Of a stretch of 18,108 nt of DNA, positions 7,577 through 14,691 are shown one piece after another. A program made the position numbers and the translations under genes. Each line of letters starts with the position of its first letter. Position 1 is the first letter of the stretch. The DNA comes from JAKIYB01 sp964590255. Lineage in GTDB: Bacteria > Armatimonadota > Hebobacteria > CAIYQO01. The stretch covers positions 1-18,108 of the forward strand of contig CAZPYA010000108.1 of the NCBI GenBank assembly GCA_964590255.1. The letters are read 5' to 3'. The notes under the pieces were generated by a model, which saw only the letters and a list, made by a program, of their open reading frames with translations, had not been told where the DNA came from and ran no database searches.

Positions 7577-9205
7577 TCACTCCGCCGCCGGCAGCGTCAC
7601 CGTGAAGACGCTGCCCTCGCCCGGCGTGCTCTCGGCGCGGATGGCGCCGCCGTGGGCTTCCACCAGCAGGCGGGAGATATACAGGCCCAGGCCGATGCCG
7701 TCAGCCTTGCGGCCGTCAGGGGCACGGTAGAACCGCTCGAAGAGATGCGGCAGGGCGTGAGGGGGGATGCCGGGTCCCCGGTCGATGACGGCGATGACGA
7801 TTCGCGTGTCTGTGTGCTCGGCGCGTATGATGATGAAGGCGCCGGGCTCTGAGTATTTCTGCGCGTTGGTGAGCAGATTGAGGAGGATGCGCTCCAGCCG
7901 GTCGACATCGGCCAGCACGGGGGGCAGCGCGGGCGACACGTCGACGGTGATGCGGTCACGCTCCAGCGAGGCGGCGGCGCGCTCCAGCAGCTCGGTCAGG
8001 AAGGCGTCCAGCGCCACCGGCTGCGGGGCCAGGTGGAGTTGGCCCCCTTCCAGCCGCGCGGCCTCCACCAGGTCCTCAATCATCACGTTCATGCGGTGGG
8101 CGGCGCGATCGATGGTGTCCAGGCTGTGCAGCGCCTTCTCCTGGCAGTTCGGCGCCAGCGCCCGCTGCAGCAGCTCGCGATGGCCGAGAATGACGGTGAG
8201 CGGCACGCGCAAATCGTGCGTCACCATGTGCAGGAAGGTGCGCTGCTGCTCCTGTGCCGCGTGCTGGGCGGTAATATCGGTGAGGGTCACCACCGCGCCG
8301 TGCAGATCGCCGTCTCCCGTGCGGATGGGCGTGGCGCCCACCGACAGCCACAGCGTGCGGTCGGGGTACTGGTGCGCCTGCACGAAGCCGCGCACCGCTT
8401 CGCCGTGCAGCGCGCGCAGGGTGGGCGCCTGCTCCGGGGGCAGCGGGTGGCCATCCGGGGTGATCACCCGCAGCGCCGCCAGGCGCTGCGCCACGCTCAT
8501 GGCGCGCAACTCGGGGGTGTAGTCGAGCATCTGCTCGGCCGCGTCATTCATTAGTGTAATTTCGCCGGCGCAGTTGTAGACGAGTACGCTATCCGTCATG
8601 GCGGTGAAGACGGCATCCAGTTCCGCGGCGTGGCGCTCGATTTGCTGCAACAGGTATTCGCGCTCTTCATCCGCCTGCTTCCAGTCGGTGAGATCGCGAA
8701 GGGTCACCACCACATACGCCACGCGGCCGTCGATCTCCACCGGACAGTAGCGGCACTGCAGGAAATGGCTGCCGTCCGGGGCGTCGAACCAGTATTCGTC
8801 TTCGACCAACTCGCCGGCCAGGGCCCGTGCGTCCTGCGCCTGCGCCAGGCACGCGGAAACATCCGGACTGAGGAACTCGGTCGCCGTGCGTCCGATCACC
8901 GTGTCCACCGACATGCCGGTCATGCGCAGGAAGCGGCCGTTCACCGTCACGATCCGACCGCCGGCATCCACCACCAGCATGGGATCGGGGTAATACTCCA
9001 GCAGCGGGGGCAGCGTCTCGACGGCATGCTCGGAGACAGACGGGGTGGAGGCGGCAGGCTCCGCGCGCGGCATCACGTCCGCCAACTGCGCGGCACAGTG
9101 GAAATAGCGCTGCTGCAGCACCGAAAACGCTCGGTGCATGTGGCGCGCTTCTGCCCGCAAGGCGGCAATCTCCGCCTGCCAGGATGTCGCATCATTGCTG
9201 CTCAC
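7577..9205 (-). CDS. PAS-domain sensor histidine kinase
   Basis: The product is 542 residues, likely cytoplasmic because no membrane segment is visible. A helical N-terminus (1-60) is followed by two PAS domains (about 65-178 and 193-315), a HisKA dimerisation domain with the phospho-accepting His330 in VTHDLRVPL, and a HATPase_c domain with N-box Asn447, G1 box DRGPGI (475-480) and G2 GIGLGL (503-508). All catalytic boxes are intact, so it should autophosphorylate and pass phosphate to a response regulator, but none is encoded nearby. It starts with GTG at 9205, with GAGG 8 nt upstream; an in-frame TGA six codons before the GTG rules out extension. Its PAS2-HisKA-HATPase part closely resembles that of the kinase gene immediately upstream, indicating a tandem duplication. 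The sensed signal is unknown; no haem- or flavin-binding signature was recognised. Confidence 0.93.
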   Translation of the reverse strand: MSSNDATSWQAEIAALRAEARHMHRAFSVLQQRYFHCAAQLADVMPRAEPAASTPSVSEHAVETLPPLLEYYPDPMLVVDAGGRIVTVNGRFLRMTGMSVDTVIGRTATEFLSPDVSACLAQAQDARALAGELVEDEYWFDAPDGSHFLQCRYCPVEIDGRVAYVVVTLRDLTDWKQADEEREYLLQQIERHAAELDAVFTAMTDSVLVYNCAGEITLMNDAAEQMLDYTPELRAMSVAQRLAALRVITPDGHPLPPEQAPTLRALHGEAVRGFVQAHQYPDRTLWLSVGATPIRTGDGDLHGAVVTLTDITAQHAAQEQQRTFLHMVTHDLRVPLTVILGHRELLQRALAPNCQEKALHSLDTIDRAAHRMNVMIEDLVEAARLEGGQLHLAPQPVALDAFLTELLERAAASLERDRITVDVSPALPPVLADVDRLERILLNLLTNAQKYSEPGAFIIIRAEHTDTRIVIAVIDRGPGIPPHALPHLFERFYRAPDGRKADGIGLGLYISRLLVEAHGGAIRAESTPGEGSVFTVTLPAAE

Positions 9206-9373
9206 GTCCGCGGCCTCATGTCATACAGGATCGCAGACGCGCATGGGGAAATACGCCCCGATCCTTACCCTCATCCAGGCGAGGGATAGGGTTGTATTCC
9301 GTATTCATCGTAGAATTCCTATTAATTTATTGCAGATTATTTTTATTTATACTAACTTTTATTAGTGGGTTAC
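9206..9373. other. Short intergenic spacer with a very AT-rich island
   Basis: The 60 bp at 9301-9360 contain only 12 G/C bases, in strong contrast to the GC-rich surroundings. On the minus strand it includes TATAAA- and AATAAT-like hexamers upstream of the downstream kinase gene, so it is a plausible promoter or UP-element region, but no single hexamer pair with good spacing stands out. A weak CCCTC/GAGGG inverted repeat lies near 9271-9287. Confidence 0.4.
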
Positions 9374-11758
9374 TCAGCTACCCACCGGCAGGAAGATACG
9401 GAACGTGCTGCCCTGGCCGGGGGTGCTCTCGACATCCAGCGTGCCGCCATGCGCCTCCACCAGCAGCCGGGTGATATACAGGCCCAGGCCCAACCCTTCC
9501 GCTTTGCGCGGGGCATTCACCCGGTAAAAGCGGTCGAAGAGATGGGGTATCGCCTCCGGGGGGATGCCCATGCCCTGGTCAATCACCGCGATGGTGACGC
9601 CGCCATCGCCGGCGGTCGCCCGCAGCAGCACCGGCGCGTCCGGCGGCGAATATTTCAAGGCATTGCTGAGCAGGTTCACCAGAATGCGCTCCAGCCGGTC
9701 GGCGTCGACGGAAACGACGGGCAGCGTCTCCGACGCCTCCAGCGTCACACGCCCCAGCGCCAGCGTGCCGGTCAACCGCTGGTACAGCTCGGGCAGGTAG
9801 CGCTGCAGCGCCAGCGCGTCGCGCTGCAGCACGAGTTGATGCCCCTCGATCCGCGCCAGGTCGACCAGATCCTGGATCATCACGTTCATGCGCCGGGCGC
9901 TGTGCTGGATGGCGCGGGTGCATACCCGCGCGCGGTCGTGGTCCAGGACGTCGTTCAGCCCGTGCTCCAGCACCTGCGCGTGCCCCTGGATCACCGTCAG
10001 CGGGATGCGCAGGTCATGCGAGACCATGTGCAGGAACTCCTCCTGGCACTCCTGCTGCCGGTGCTGCGCGGTAATATCGGCGATGGTCGCCACCGCACCG
10101 AGCACCGCGCCATCCGACGCGCGAATCGGTGCGGCACTGACCGAAGTCCAGATCGTCTGCCCGTCGCGACAGGTAAACGATAGAATCATATTCCGGATCG
10201 TCTCGCCGCGCAGCGCGCGCATGGCCGGCGTCTCGGCCGGCGCCAGCGGCGTGCCGTCTGCCGCGCGCATTCGCAAGGCCGCTGTCCGGTCGTCAATCGA
10301 CTGCGCGATGTCCTCGGTGGAATACCGCGTCATCGCGCGACCGGCGTCATTGATGCGCAACAATTCACCCTGCGGACTATAGATGAGCACGGCGTCAGCG
10401 ATGGCGCCGATGGTGGTATCCAGCTCGGCCGCCCGCTGCTCCACCCCGGTCAGCAGGCGCTGCATGGCGTCTTCAGCCTGCTTGCGCTCGGTGATGTCAA
10501 TTGCGGTTAAGAGCACGCGCTCATCATCGCGCGTCGAACCAGGCAGTTGAAACACGCGCAGCAGCAAGGTGCGCGACTCCCCGCGCAGCGTGCGGTGGGT
10601 GATCTCCTGCTCGAAAGACGTGGCGCCGGTCTCAAACGCGAATATGCCCTCCAGAAACACCGTCTGGTTATCCGGTGTCATGAAGCGCAGCAGGCTGCCG
10701 ACTGTGACGTCTTCCGGCATGTCGGCCTGCAGCAGGTGCATGGCAGCGTCATTGGCAGCGCAGATAGTCACCAGATTCGCGAGATTCGCCAGGATGTCAG
10801 ACGCGCGAGCCAGATAGGTCTTCAGGTCGGCGATGCCGCTGGCCGTCAGCGTGTCCAGCGCGCGGTTCACCTGGCCGAAATTGACTTCCATCATCGGGAT
10901 GGGCGAGTCATCGAAGAGTCGCCGGTAGCGCTCTTCGCTCTGCATCAATGCGGCGTCCGCGGCTTTGCGCTCGGTGATGTCGCTGACGCTGGAGATGATT
11001 GCCGGTGCTCCGCGATATAACACCACGCGGGGTGTAAAGTCCGCCCAGCGGCGTGCGCCGTCGCGGGTCAGGTATTCGACCTCATAGTGTTCCGGCGCTG
11101 GCTGGCCTGCCAGCCGCGCGCGGGCATACCCCCGCATCATCTCGACATATTCTTCCGGCACCAGCGCTTCCAGCGACATGGCCAGCAACTGCTCACACGG
11201 ATATCCTGTCATGGCAGCGGCAGCATCATTGGCATATACATAGCGCCCATGTTGCCAGACGAAGATTGCCGCAGGACAAGCTGAGGTTACCAGGCGAAAC
11301 TGCTCTTCGCTCTCGCGCAGTGCCGTGTTGGTCACTTCCAGTTCCGCCGTCCGCGTCGCCACCCGCGCTTCCAACTCATCGAGCAGATGGTGCTGTGCCG
11401 TCACGTCGCGAAAATTCACCACCACCGCGCCGACCGCCGGATCCGCCAACCGGTTGCACGCGATGACATCGACCCACAACCAGGCGCCGTCCGCGTGCTG
11501 CAACCGGCACTCCGCGCGCAGCGGCACGTCGGGATCGTTCAGCAGTTTGCCGAATGCGGCCATCACCGTCGGCAGATCGTCGGGATGGATGATGCTGAAG
11601 GCATCTTGCCCCGCAAACGTCTCCAGCGGATACCCGTTGATACGCGCGGCGGCGGGACTGACATAGAGAAATTGGCCGTGACCATCGAGGAGCGCGATCG
11701 CCTCGGTGGCGTGCTCGACCAGCGTCAAGCTCGACGGAGACACGACGCCCGGCGCCGC
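9374..11758 (-). CDS. Multi-PAS sensor histidine kinase, N-terminus interrupted by the assembly gap
   Basis: The frame is open up to the N run. Numbering from the first internal start (GTG at 11743, 789 residues): four PAS-type sensor domains at about 5-120, 145-260, 270-420 and 435-560, then HisKA with His576 in VSHDLRIPL, and HATPase_c with Asn694, G1 box beginning Asp722 (DQGMGI) and G2 GLGLGL (750-755). All kinase boxes are present and no membrane segment is seen. The third sensor unit is atypical: SPIPMMEVNF followed by a helical stretch (about 293-325) before the usual PAS core. The GTG at 11743 lacks a ribosome binding site, and the coding frame continues upstream (A-A-P-G-V-V), so the true start is probably ATG 11934 across the gap. 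The C-terminal half is paralogous to the next kinase gene. It is probably orphan, as no response regulator lies nearby. Confidence 0.92.
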   Translation of the reverse strand, partial: AAPGVVSPSSLTLVEHATEAIALLDGHGQFLYVSPAAARINGYPLETFAGQDAFSIIHPDDLPTVMAAFGKLLNDPDVPLRAECRLQHADGAWLWVDVIACNRLADPAVGAVVVNFRDVTAQHHLLDELEARVATRTAELEVTNTALRESEEQFRLVTSACPAAIFVWQHGRYVYANDAAAAMTGYPCEQLLAMSLEALVPEEYVEMMRGYARARLAGQPAPEHYEVEYLTRDGARRWADFTPRVVLYRGAPAIISSVSDITERKAADAALMQSEERYRRLFDDSPIPMMEVNFGQVNRALDTLTASGIADLKTYLARASDILANLANLVTICAANDAAMHLLQADMPEDVTVGSLLRFMTPDNQTVFLEGIFAFETGATSFEQEITHRTLRGESRTLLLRVFQLPGSTRDDERVLLTAIDITERKQAEDAMQRLLTGVEQRAAELDTTIGAIADAVLIYSPQGELLRINDAGRAMTRYSTEDIAQSIDDRTAALRMRAADGTPLAPAETPAMRALRGETIRNMILSFTCRDGQTIWTSVSAAPIRASDGAVLGAVATIADITAQHRQQECQEEFLHMVSHDLRIPLTVIQGHAQVLEHGLNDVLDHDRARVCTRAIQHSARRMNVMIQDLVDLARIEGHQLVLQRDALALQRYLPELYQRLTGTLALGRVTLEASETLPVVSVDADRLERILVNLLSNALKYSPPDAPVLLRATAGDGGVTIAVIDQGMGIPPEAIPHLFDRFYRVNAPRKAEGLGLGLYITRLLVEAHGGTLDVESTPGQGSTFRIFLPVGS

Positions 11759-11760
11759 GC

Positions 11761-11770
11761 NNNNNNNNNN
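11761..11770. other. Assembly gap (10 N)
   Basis: Ten consecutive N mark a scaffold join. The true length is unknown. To put the frame starting at 11934 in register with the kinase frame below it, the missing length must leave remainder 2 on division by 3, so the nominal 10 is not correct if the two pieces are one gene. Confidence 0.95.
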
Positions 11771-11934
11771 GAGGTGTCCGCGCTATGCGCCCAGACCGCC
11801 GCTAACTCGTGCATACGCGCCGCCACGGTGGCACTCTCCACCGATGTGGGGCAGGTGTAGCGGGCTGCCAGTTCATCCAGCAGCGCGCGCGTGGCTGCAA
11901 TCAGTGTTGTGACGTCTACTGTGCCGCCGACCAT
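11771..11934 (-). CDS. Probable N-terminal fragment of the multi-PAS kinase
   Basis: From ATG 11934 this fragment encodes about 54 residues, starting MVGGTVDVTTLIAATRALL, mostly predicted helix, before running into the N run. GGAG at 11941-11944 gives a 6-nt spacer to this ATG and favours it over an ATG four codons earlier (11946), which has no ribosome binding site. The paralogous kinase also has a helical N-terminal extension of about 60 residues before its first PAS domain. By analogy I infer this is the same extension of the gene that resumes below 11760. If the gap is large, further domains could be missing. The frame after the gap in nominal register ends quickly and is meaningless. Confidence 0.65.
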
Positions 11935-12062
11935 GCGACACTCCATCTCTGCTGACAGCGAATCCAAACGGCATCATGCCACGAACGAAGAAGATACCGC
12001 ACGGCTGCGCACAAGGCAACCGACGGGTTGATGGAGCAAGTTAAGCGTATTTGTTCGGGCTC

Positions 12063-12107
12063 ATTATATATGAAGTATTCTTACGCCTTGTCGTAAGAAT
12101 ACGACAA
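12063..12107 (-). promoter_or_regulatory. Kinase promoter with overlapping operator-like dyads
   Basis: On the minus strand a perfect -10 TATAAT lies at 12063-12068, about 130 nt before the kinase ATG at 11934. The position expected for the -35 (12086-12091, ACAAGG) is poor. Exactly there sit two nested perfect inverted repeats: an 11-bp pair GTATTCTTACG/CGTAAGAATAC (12075-12085 and 12092-12102) and an 8-bp pair TTGTCGTA/TACGACAA (12088-12095 and 12100-12107). They share bases, so as hairpins they would be mutually exclusive. A weak -35 covered by symmetric sites suggests control by a dimeric DNA-binding protein. The regulator is unknown and none is encoded in the window. Confidence 0.55.
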
Positions 12108-12122
12108 ATGCCGGTAACACGC

Positions 12123-12160
12123 TACCGCGGGGCAGGGAAAACTGCCCCTGCCCCGCGGTA
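12123..12160. repeat. Strong 15-bp hairpin downstream of the lipoprotein gene, possible terminator
   Basis: Arms TACCGCGGGGCAGGG (12123-12137) and CCCTGCCCCGCGGTA (12146-12160) pair perfectly around an 8-nt loop, 12 bp past the lipoprotein stop. There is no U tract after the stem on the minus strand, so it is not a canonical intrinsic terminator. It could still stop or stabilise the transcript, and would separate the lipoprotein from the kinase promoter. Confidence 0.6.
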
Positions 12161-12172
12161 AAACACGCGCGA

Positions 12173-13363
12173 TTAATACGCGCTTTCAAACTGGCGGTAG
12201 TACAGCTTCACGAACCCCTGCGGGATGCCCGGCGTAACGACGCCCTTGAACGTCGGGTCAGGCCAGATGCCCGGTGCGGTCAGGTCGTCCTTCTGGAAGG
12301 ATGGCATCAGTCCGCGAATATCGCTGATTTGCGCCACTTTCGCCATGTCCAGCGTGCGCACGGTGTGGTCGCCGAAGATGCTGTCGGTGGAGACGGTGGA
12401 GCTGCAGGCGATGGAAAGGGCGGTGCTGTAGTAATCCAGCCGGAAGAGCATCTTCTTCGTCGCCGCGTTTGTCACGTCCAGGAACGCGGTGTCGCCGGTG
12501 CTGTGCCCCTGCAGGTCGGCGCCTTCCGACGCTTTATCGCAAGCCTGACGCAGGTAATTGATGAATTGCGCCAGGTAGGTGCCGTTGGATTTCTCCAGGA
12601 ACGGATAGCCGATGAGATATTCGTTCGCCTCCAGCAGGCCGTTGTTGTTGCTGTCCACCGGCAGCGGGCGCACCGGCGTGCCGCCGGTCATTTCCAGGTT
12701 GTACGCCACCGACAGGTGCAACAGCGCGGCGGTCAGCCGGGCGAAGGCGCTCACCAGCTTCAGGTCGTTGATGGATAGCGCCACCGTGCGGATGCGCCCG
12801 CCGAAATAGAGTCGCAGCGACAGGTCGCCCCCGCCGTTGACCGCGGTTTCCAGTTGATCATAGTAGACCAGCACGTTCTTCGCGTTGCCCAGCGTGCGGC
12901 TGGCGATACGCAACTGCACCTCGCGCACGGTGGCGCGGCTGTCCGTGCGCAGCGCGTGTTCCGCCAGCGTCAACACCGTGCTCAACGGCGTCTCCGCCTC
13001 CCCGCGGGTGCGCGAGGCGGTGATGGCGTTCACCACCATCGTCTTCATCGATTTCGGCAGCACGCTGGACAGGTCGAAAAACCCCTCCATCGTGTTCGAC
13101 AGCGCATAACCGAACTTCGCCTGGGCGTTGTTCGGGTCGGATTGCAGCACGGTGGAGAAGTTGCGCGACGCGCTGCGCAAAATGGTGGTGGCGGTATCCG
13201 GATTCAGGCTCAGATTCGTCGTCACGCTTTCCAGTTCGCTCTGCGCGGTGGACAGCACCTGCCGCGGCGTCGCCGCCCCCGACGCGCCGCCGCCGGTCGA
13301 ACAGCCGCAGATCCAGAACAATAACGCCAGCAACGCGGCCAGCGCAATAAGACTTCGCTTCAT
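12173..13363 (-). CDS. Putative lipoprotein with TPR-like helices and an EF-hand-like loop
   Basis: The product is 396 residues. The N-terminus has K2-R3, a hydrophobic core and ICGC at 18-21, which fits a lipoprotein signal with Cys21 as the lipidated residue (position -2 is an unusual Cys). A GGAGG-containing G run lies about 9 nt before the ATG. Residues about 35-100 resemble TPR-type repeats (LQSDPNNAQAKFGYAL), and most of the protein to about 320 looks helical. Residues 237-248, DSNNNGLLEANE, match a 12-residue EF-hand/dockerin-type calcium loop (Asp1, Asn3, Asn5, Gly6, Glu12). The C-terminal 60 residues carry GIWPDPTF and PQGFVKLYY, which I do not recognise. It is probably membrane-anchored outside the cytoplasm. 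The function is unknown; a calcium-stabilised binding or assembly protein is a guess. Confidence 0.85.
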   Translation of the reverse strand: MKRSLIALAALLALLFWICGCSTGGGASGAATPRQVLSTAQSELESVTTNLSLNPDTATTILRSASRNFSTVLQSDPNNAQAKFGYALSNTMEGFFDLSSVLPKSMKTMVVNAITASRTRGEAETPLSTVLTLAEHALRTDSRATVREVQLRIASRTLGNAKNVLVYYDQLETAVNGGGDLSLRLYFGGRIRTVALSINDLKLVSAFARLTAALLHLSVAYNLEMTGGTPVRPLPVDSNNNGLLEANEYLIGYPFLEKSNGTYLAQFINYLRQACDKASEGADLQGHSTGDTAFLDVTNAATKKMLFRLDYYSTALSIACSSTVSTDSIFGDHTVRTLDMAKVAQISDIRGLMPSFQKDDLTAPGIWPDPTFKGVVTPGIPQGFVKLYYRQFESAY

Positions 13364-13556
13364 CGTATTCCCCCTCCACCTGCGTGAATCGTGGTCAGGC
13401 CTCCGCGAATGCGGGAAGCAAGCGCCATGCCTGCCACCTGCCTATCACTATCCAACTCGGGCCCTGTCCGGCGTGTCGGCCGACCGGCACAGCGGCGGAT
13501 GAATGAGGGGAGATTGTCACAAAACGGCGAAGATACCCCCTGTCGCCGGCAACTGA

Positions 13557-13586
13557 TTGCCGACCGCCGACCGCCGGTGGTATCAT
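13557..13586 (+). promoter_or_regulatory. Candidate promoter of the RDD gene
   Basis: TTGCCG (13557-13562, 4 of 6 consensus) is followed after 18 nt by TATCAT (13581-13586, 5 of 6). The start point would be near 13593, just upstream of the Shine-Dalgarno at 13604-13609. It lies in the 251-bp spacer between this gene and the divergent lipoprotein gene; no convincing promoter for the latter was found there. Confidence 0.45.
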
Positions 13587-13614
13587 GAAGCGCACGGAGA
13601 TAAAGGAGGCGGGG

Positions 13615-14529
13615 ATGCCGCGGACATTCGAAGTGGTGACGCCCGAACATGTGGCGATTCGCTATGAGCTGGCGGGCTTCGGCTCGCGGGCGGTGGCAGC
13701 GCTCATCGACACCTGCCTGCAACTGCTCGCTATCTTCACCGTCGCCGGGCTGGTGCTGGCGCTGGGGTGGCTGCACGTCATCCCCTACATCGGCGACTGG
13801 AGCCAGTCGCTGCTCATCGGCGTGGCGCTCATCGTCTTCTTCCTCATCTTCTGGGGCTACTACATCCTCTTCGAGTCACTGTGGAACGGCGAGACGCCGG
13901 GCAAGCGCCGGCTGGGTCTGCGCGTCATCAAGGACGGCGGCTACCCGGTCGATTTCCGCGCCGTGGTCATCCGCAACCTGCTGCGCCCGGTGGATACGCT
14001 GCCGTCGCTGGGCGTCCTCCCGTCCTACGGGCTGGCCTTCCTCTGCACGCTGTTTAACCCGCACGGCAAGCGGCTGGGCGACCTGGCCGCCGGCACGCTG
14101 GTGGTGCGCCACGGCGTCGAGGACGAGGCGCTGCCGCTGCCCGGTATCGGCGAAACGGTGGTGTACCGCCTGCTGGACGCCAACGTGCTGGCGCAGATCA
14201 GCCGCATGGACCGCGAGGAATACCGCATGGCGCGGCTCTTTCTCGATCGCCGGCGAGAACTGCCCGCCGCCCAGCGCGGCGAATTCGCCCGCCGCCTGGC
14301 CGAGCCGCTCATCGCGAAATTCAATTACACCCCGCCCGCGCTGGGCATGGACTACGAACGCTGGCTGGACGAGCTGGAGCTGGCCTACCGCAGCCGCGCC
14401 CTGGGCAGCCTCACCACCGCCGCCGCGGTGGCGACGCCAACCGCCGCGCCCCCGCCGCCCGCCCCCACCGTCACCCCCGTCCCCCTGCCGGACGAATCGG
14501 ACGAGCCGGCGGACGGGCGGAAGTGGTGA
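13615..14529 (+). CDS. RDD-family membrane protein
   Basis: The product is 304 residues. ATG 13615 is chosen over an ATG ten codons earlier because AGGAGG (13604-13609) sits 5 nt before it and the conserved part begins directly after it. The RDD core has the family's Arg25 and Asp32 (GFGSRAVAALID), hydrophobic segments at about 32-55 and 66-88, and GETPGKRRLGLRV (about 92-104). A weakly hydrophobic LGVLPSYGLAFLCTLF and HGKRLGDLAAGTLVV follow. A soluble C-terminal region of about 130 residues ends in an Ala/Pro-rich acidic tail closing with GRKW. RDD proteins are poorly characterised; some are implicated in ion or sodium/proton transport. RDD genes of this layout often sit beside SpoIIM-like, MoxR or DUF58 genes, none of which is present here. 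Confidence 0.9.
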   Translation: MPRTFEVVTPEHVAIRYELAGFGSRAVAALIDTCLQLLAIFTVAGLVLALGWLHVIPYIGDWSQSLLIGVALIVFFLIFWGYYILFESLWNGETPGKRRLGLRVIKDGGYPVDFRAVVIRNLLRPVDTLPSLGVLPSYGLAFLCTLFNPHGKRLGDLAAGTLVVRHGVEDEALPLPGIGETVVYRLLDANVLAQISRMDREEYRMARLFLDRRRELPAAQRGEFARRLAEPLIAKFNYTPPALGMDYERWLDELELAYRSRALGSLTTAAAVATPTAAPPPPAPTVTPVPLPDESDEPADGRKW

Positions 14530-14540
14530 AATGGGAAATA

Positions 14541-14681
14541 CAAAATGCAAAATGCAAATTGATAAATGTTAATTAACATGACCTGATCCCTATTCGACGA
14601 AGACTCGAAAGGTGACCGACCGCACCGCACAGGCAACGGATTTCGACAATTTACAATTGTCAATTTGCATTTTGCAATTTG
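14541..14681. repeat. AT-rich inverted repeat (MITE-like) upstream of miaA
   Basis: A 22-bp AT-rich arm at 14541-14562 (AAAATGCAAAATGCAAATTG core) has its reverse complement at 14660-14681 with 21 of 22 matches. The 97-bp interior is GC-richer and includes a perfect palindrome ATGTTAATTAACAT (14566-14579). The arms contain short direct iterations of AAATGCA. This could be a small non-autonomous element or a dispersed intergenic repeat. It occupies nearly all of the 162-bp space before miaA. Confidence 0.6.
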
Positions 14682-14691
14682 CAATAAACGT

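Noticed and set aside
11725..11760. Continuation of the 11934 frame through the 10 N to a stop at 11725
   Set aside because: The N run length is nominal; the continuation (ARRRASCLRRA) is out of frame with the kinase and meaningless.
14665..14691. Upstream TTG start for miaA
   Set aside because: It lies inside the inverted-repeat arm and adds nine residues not seen before the MiaA P-loop.
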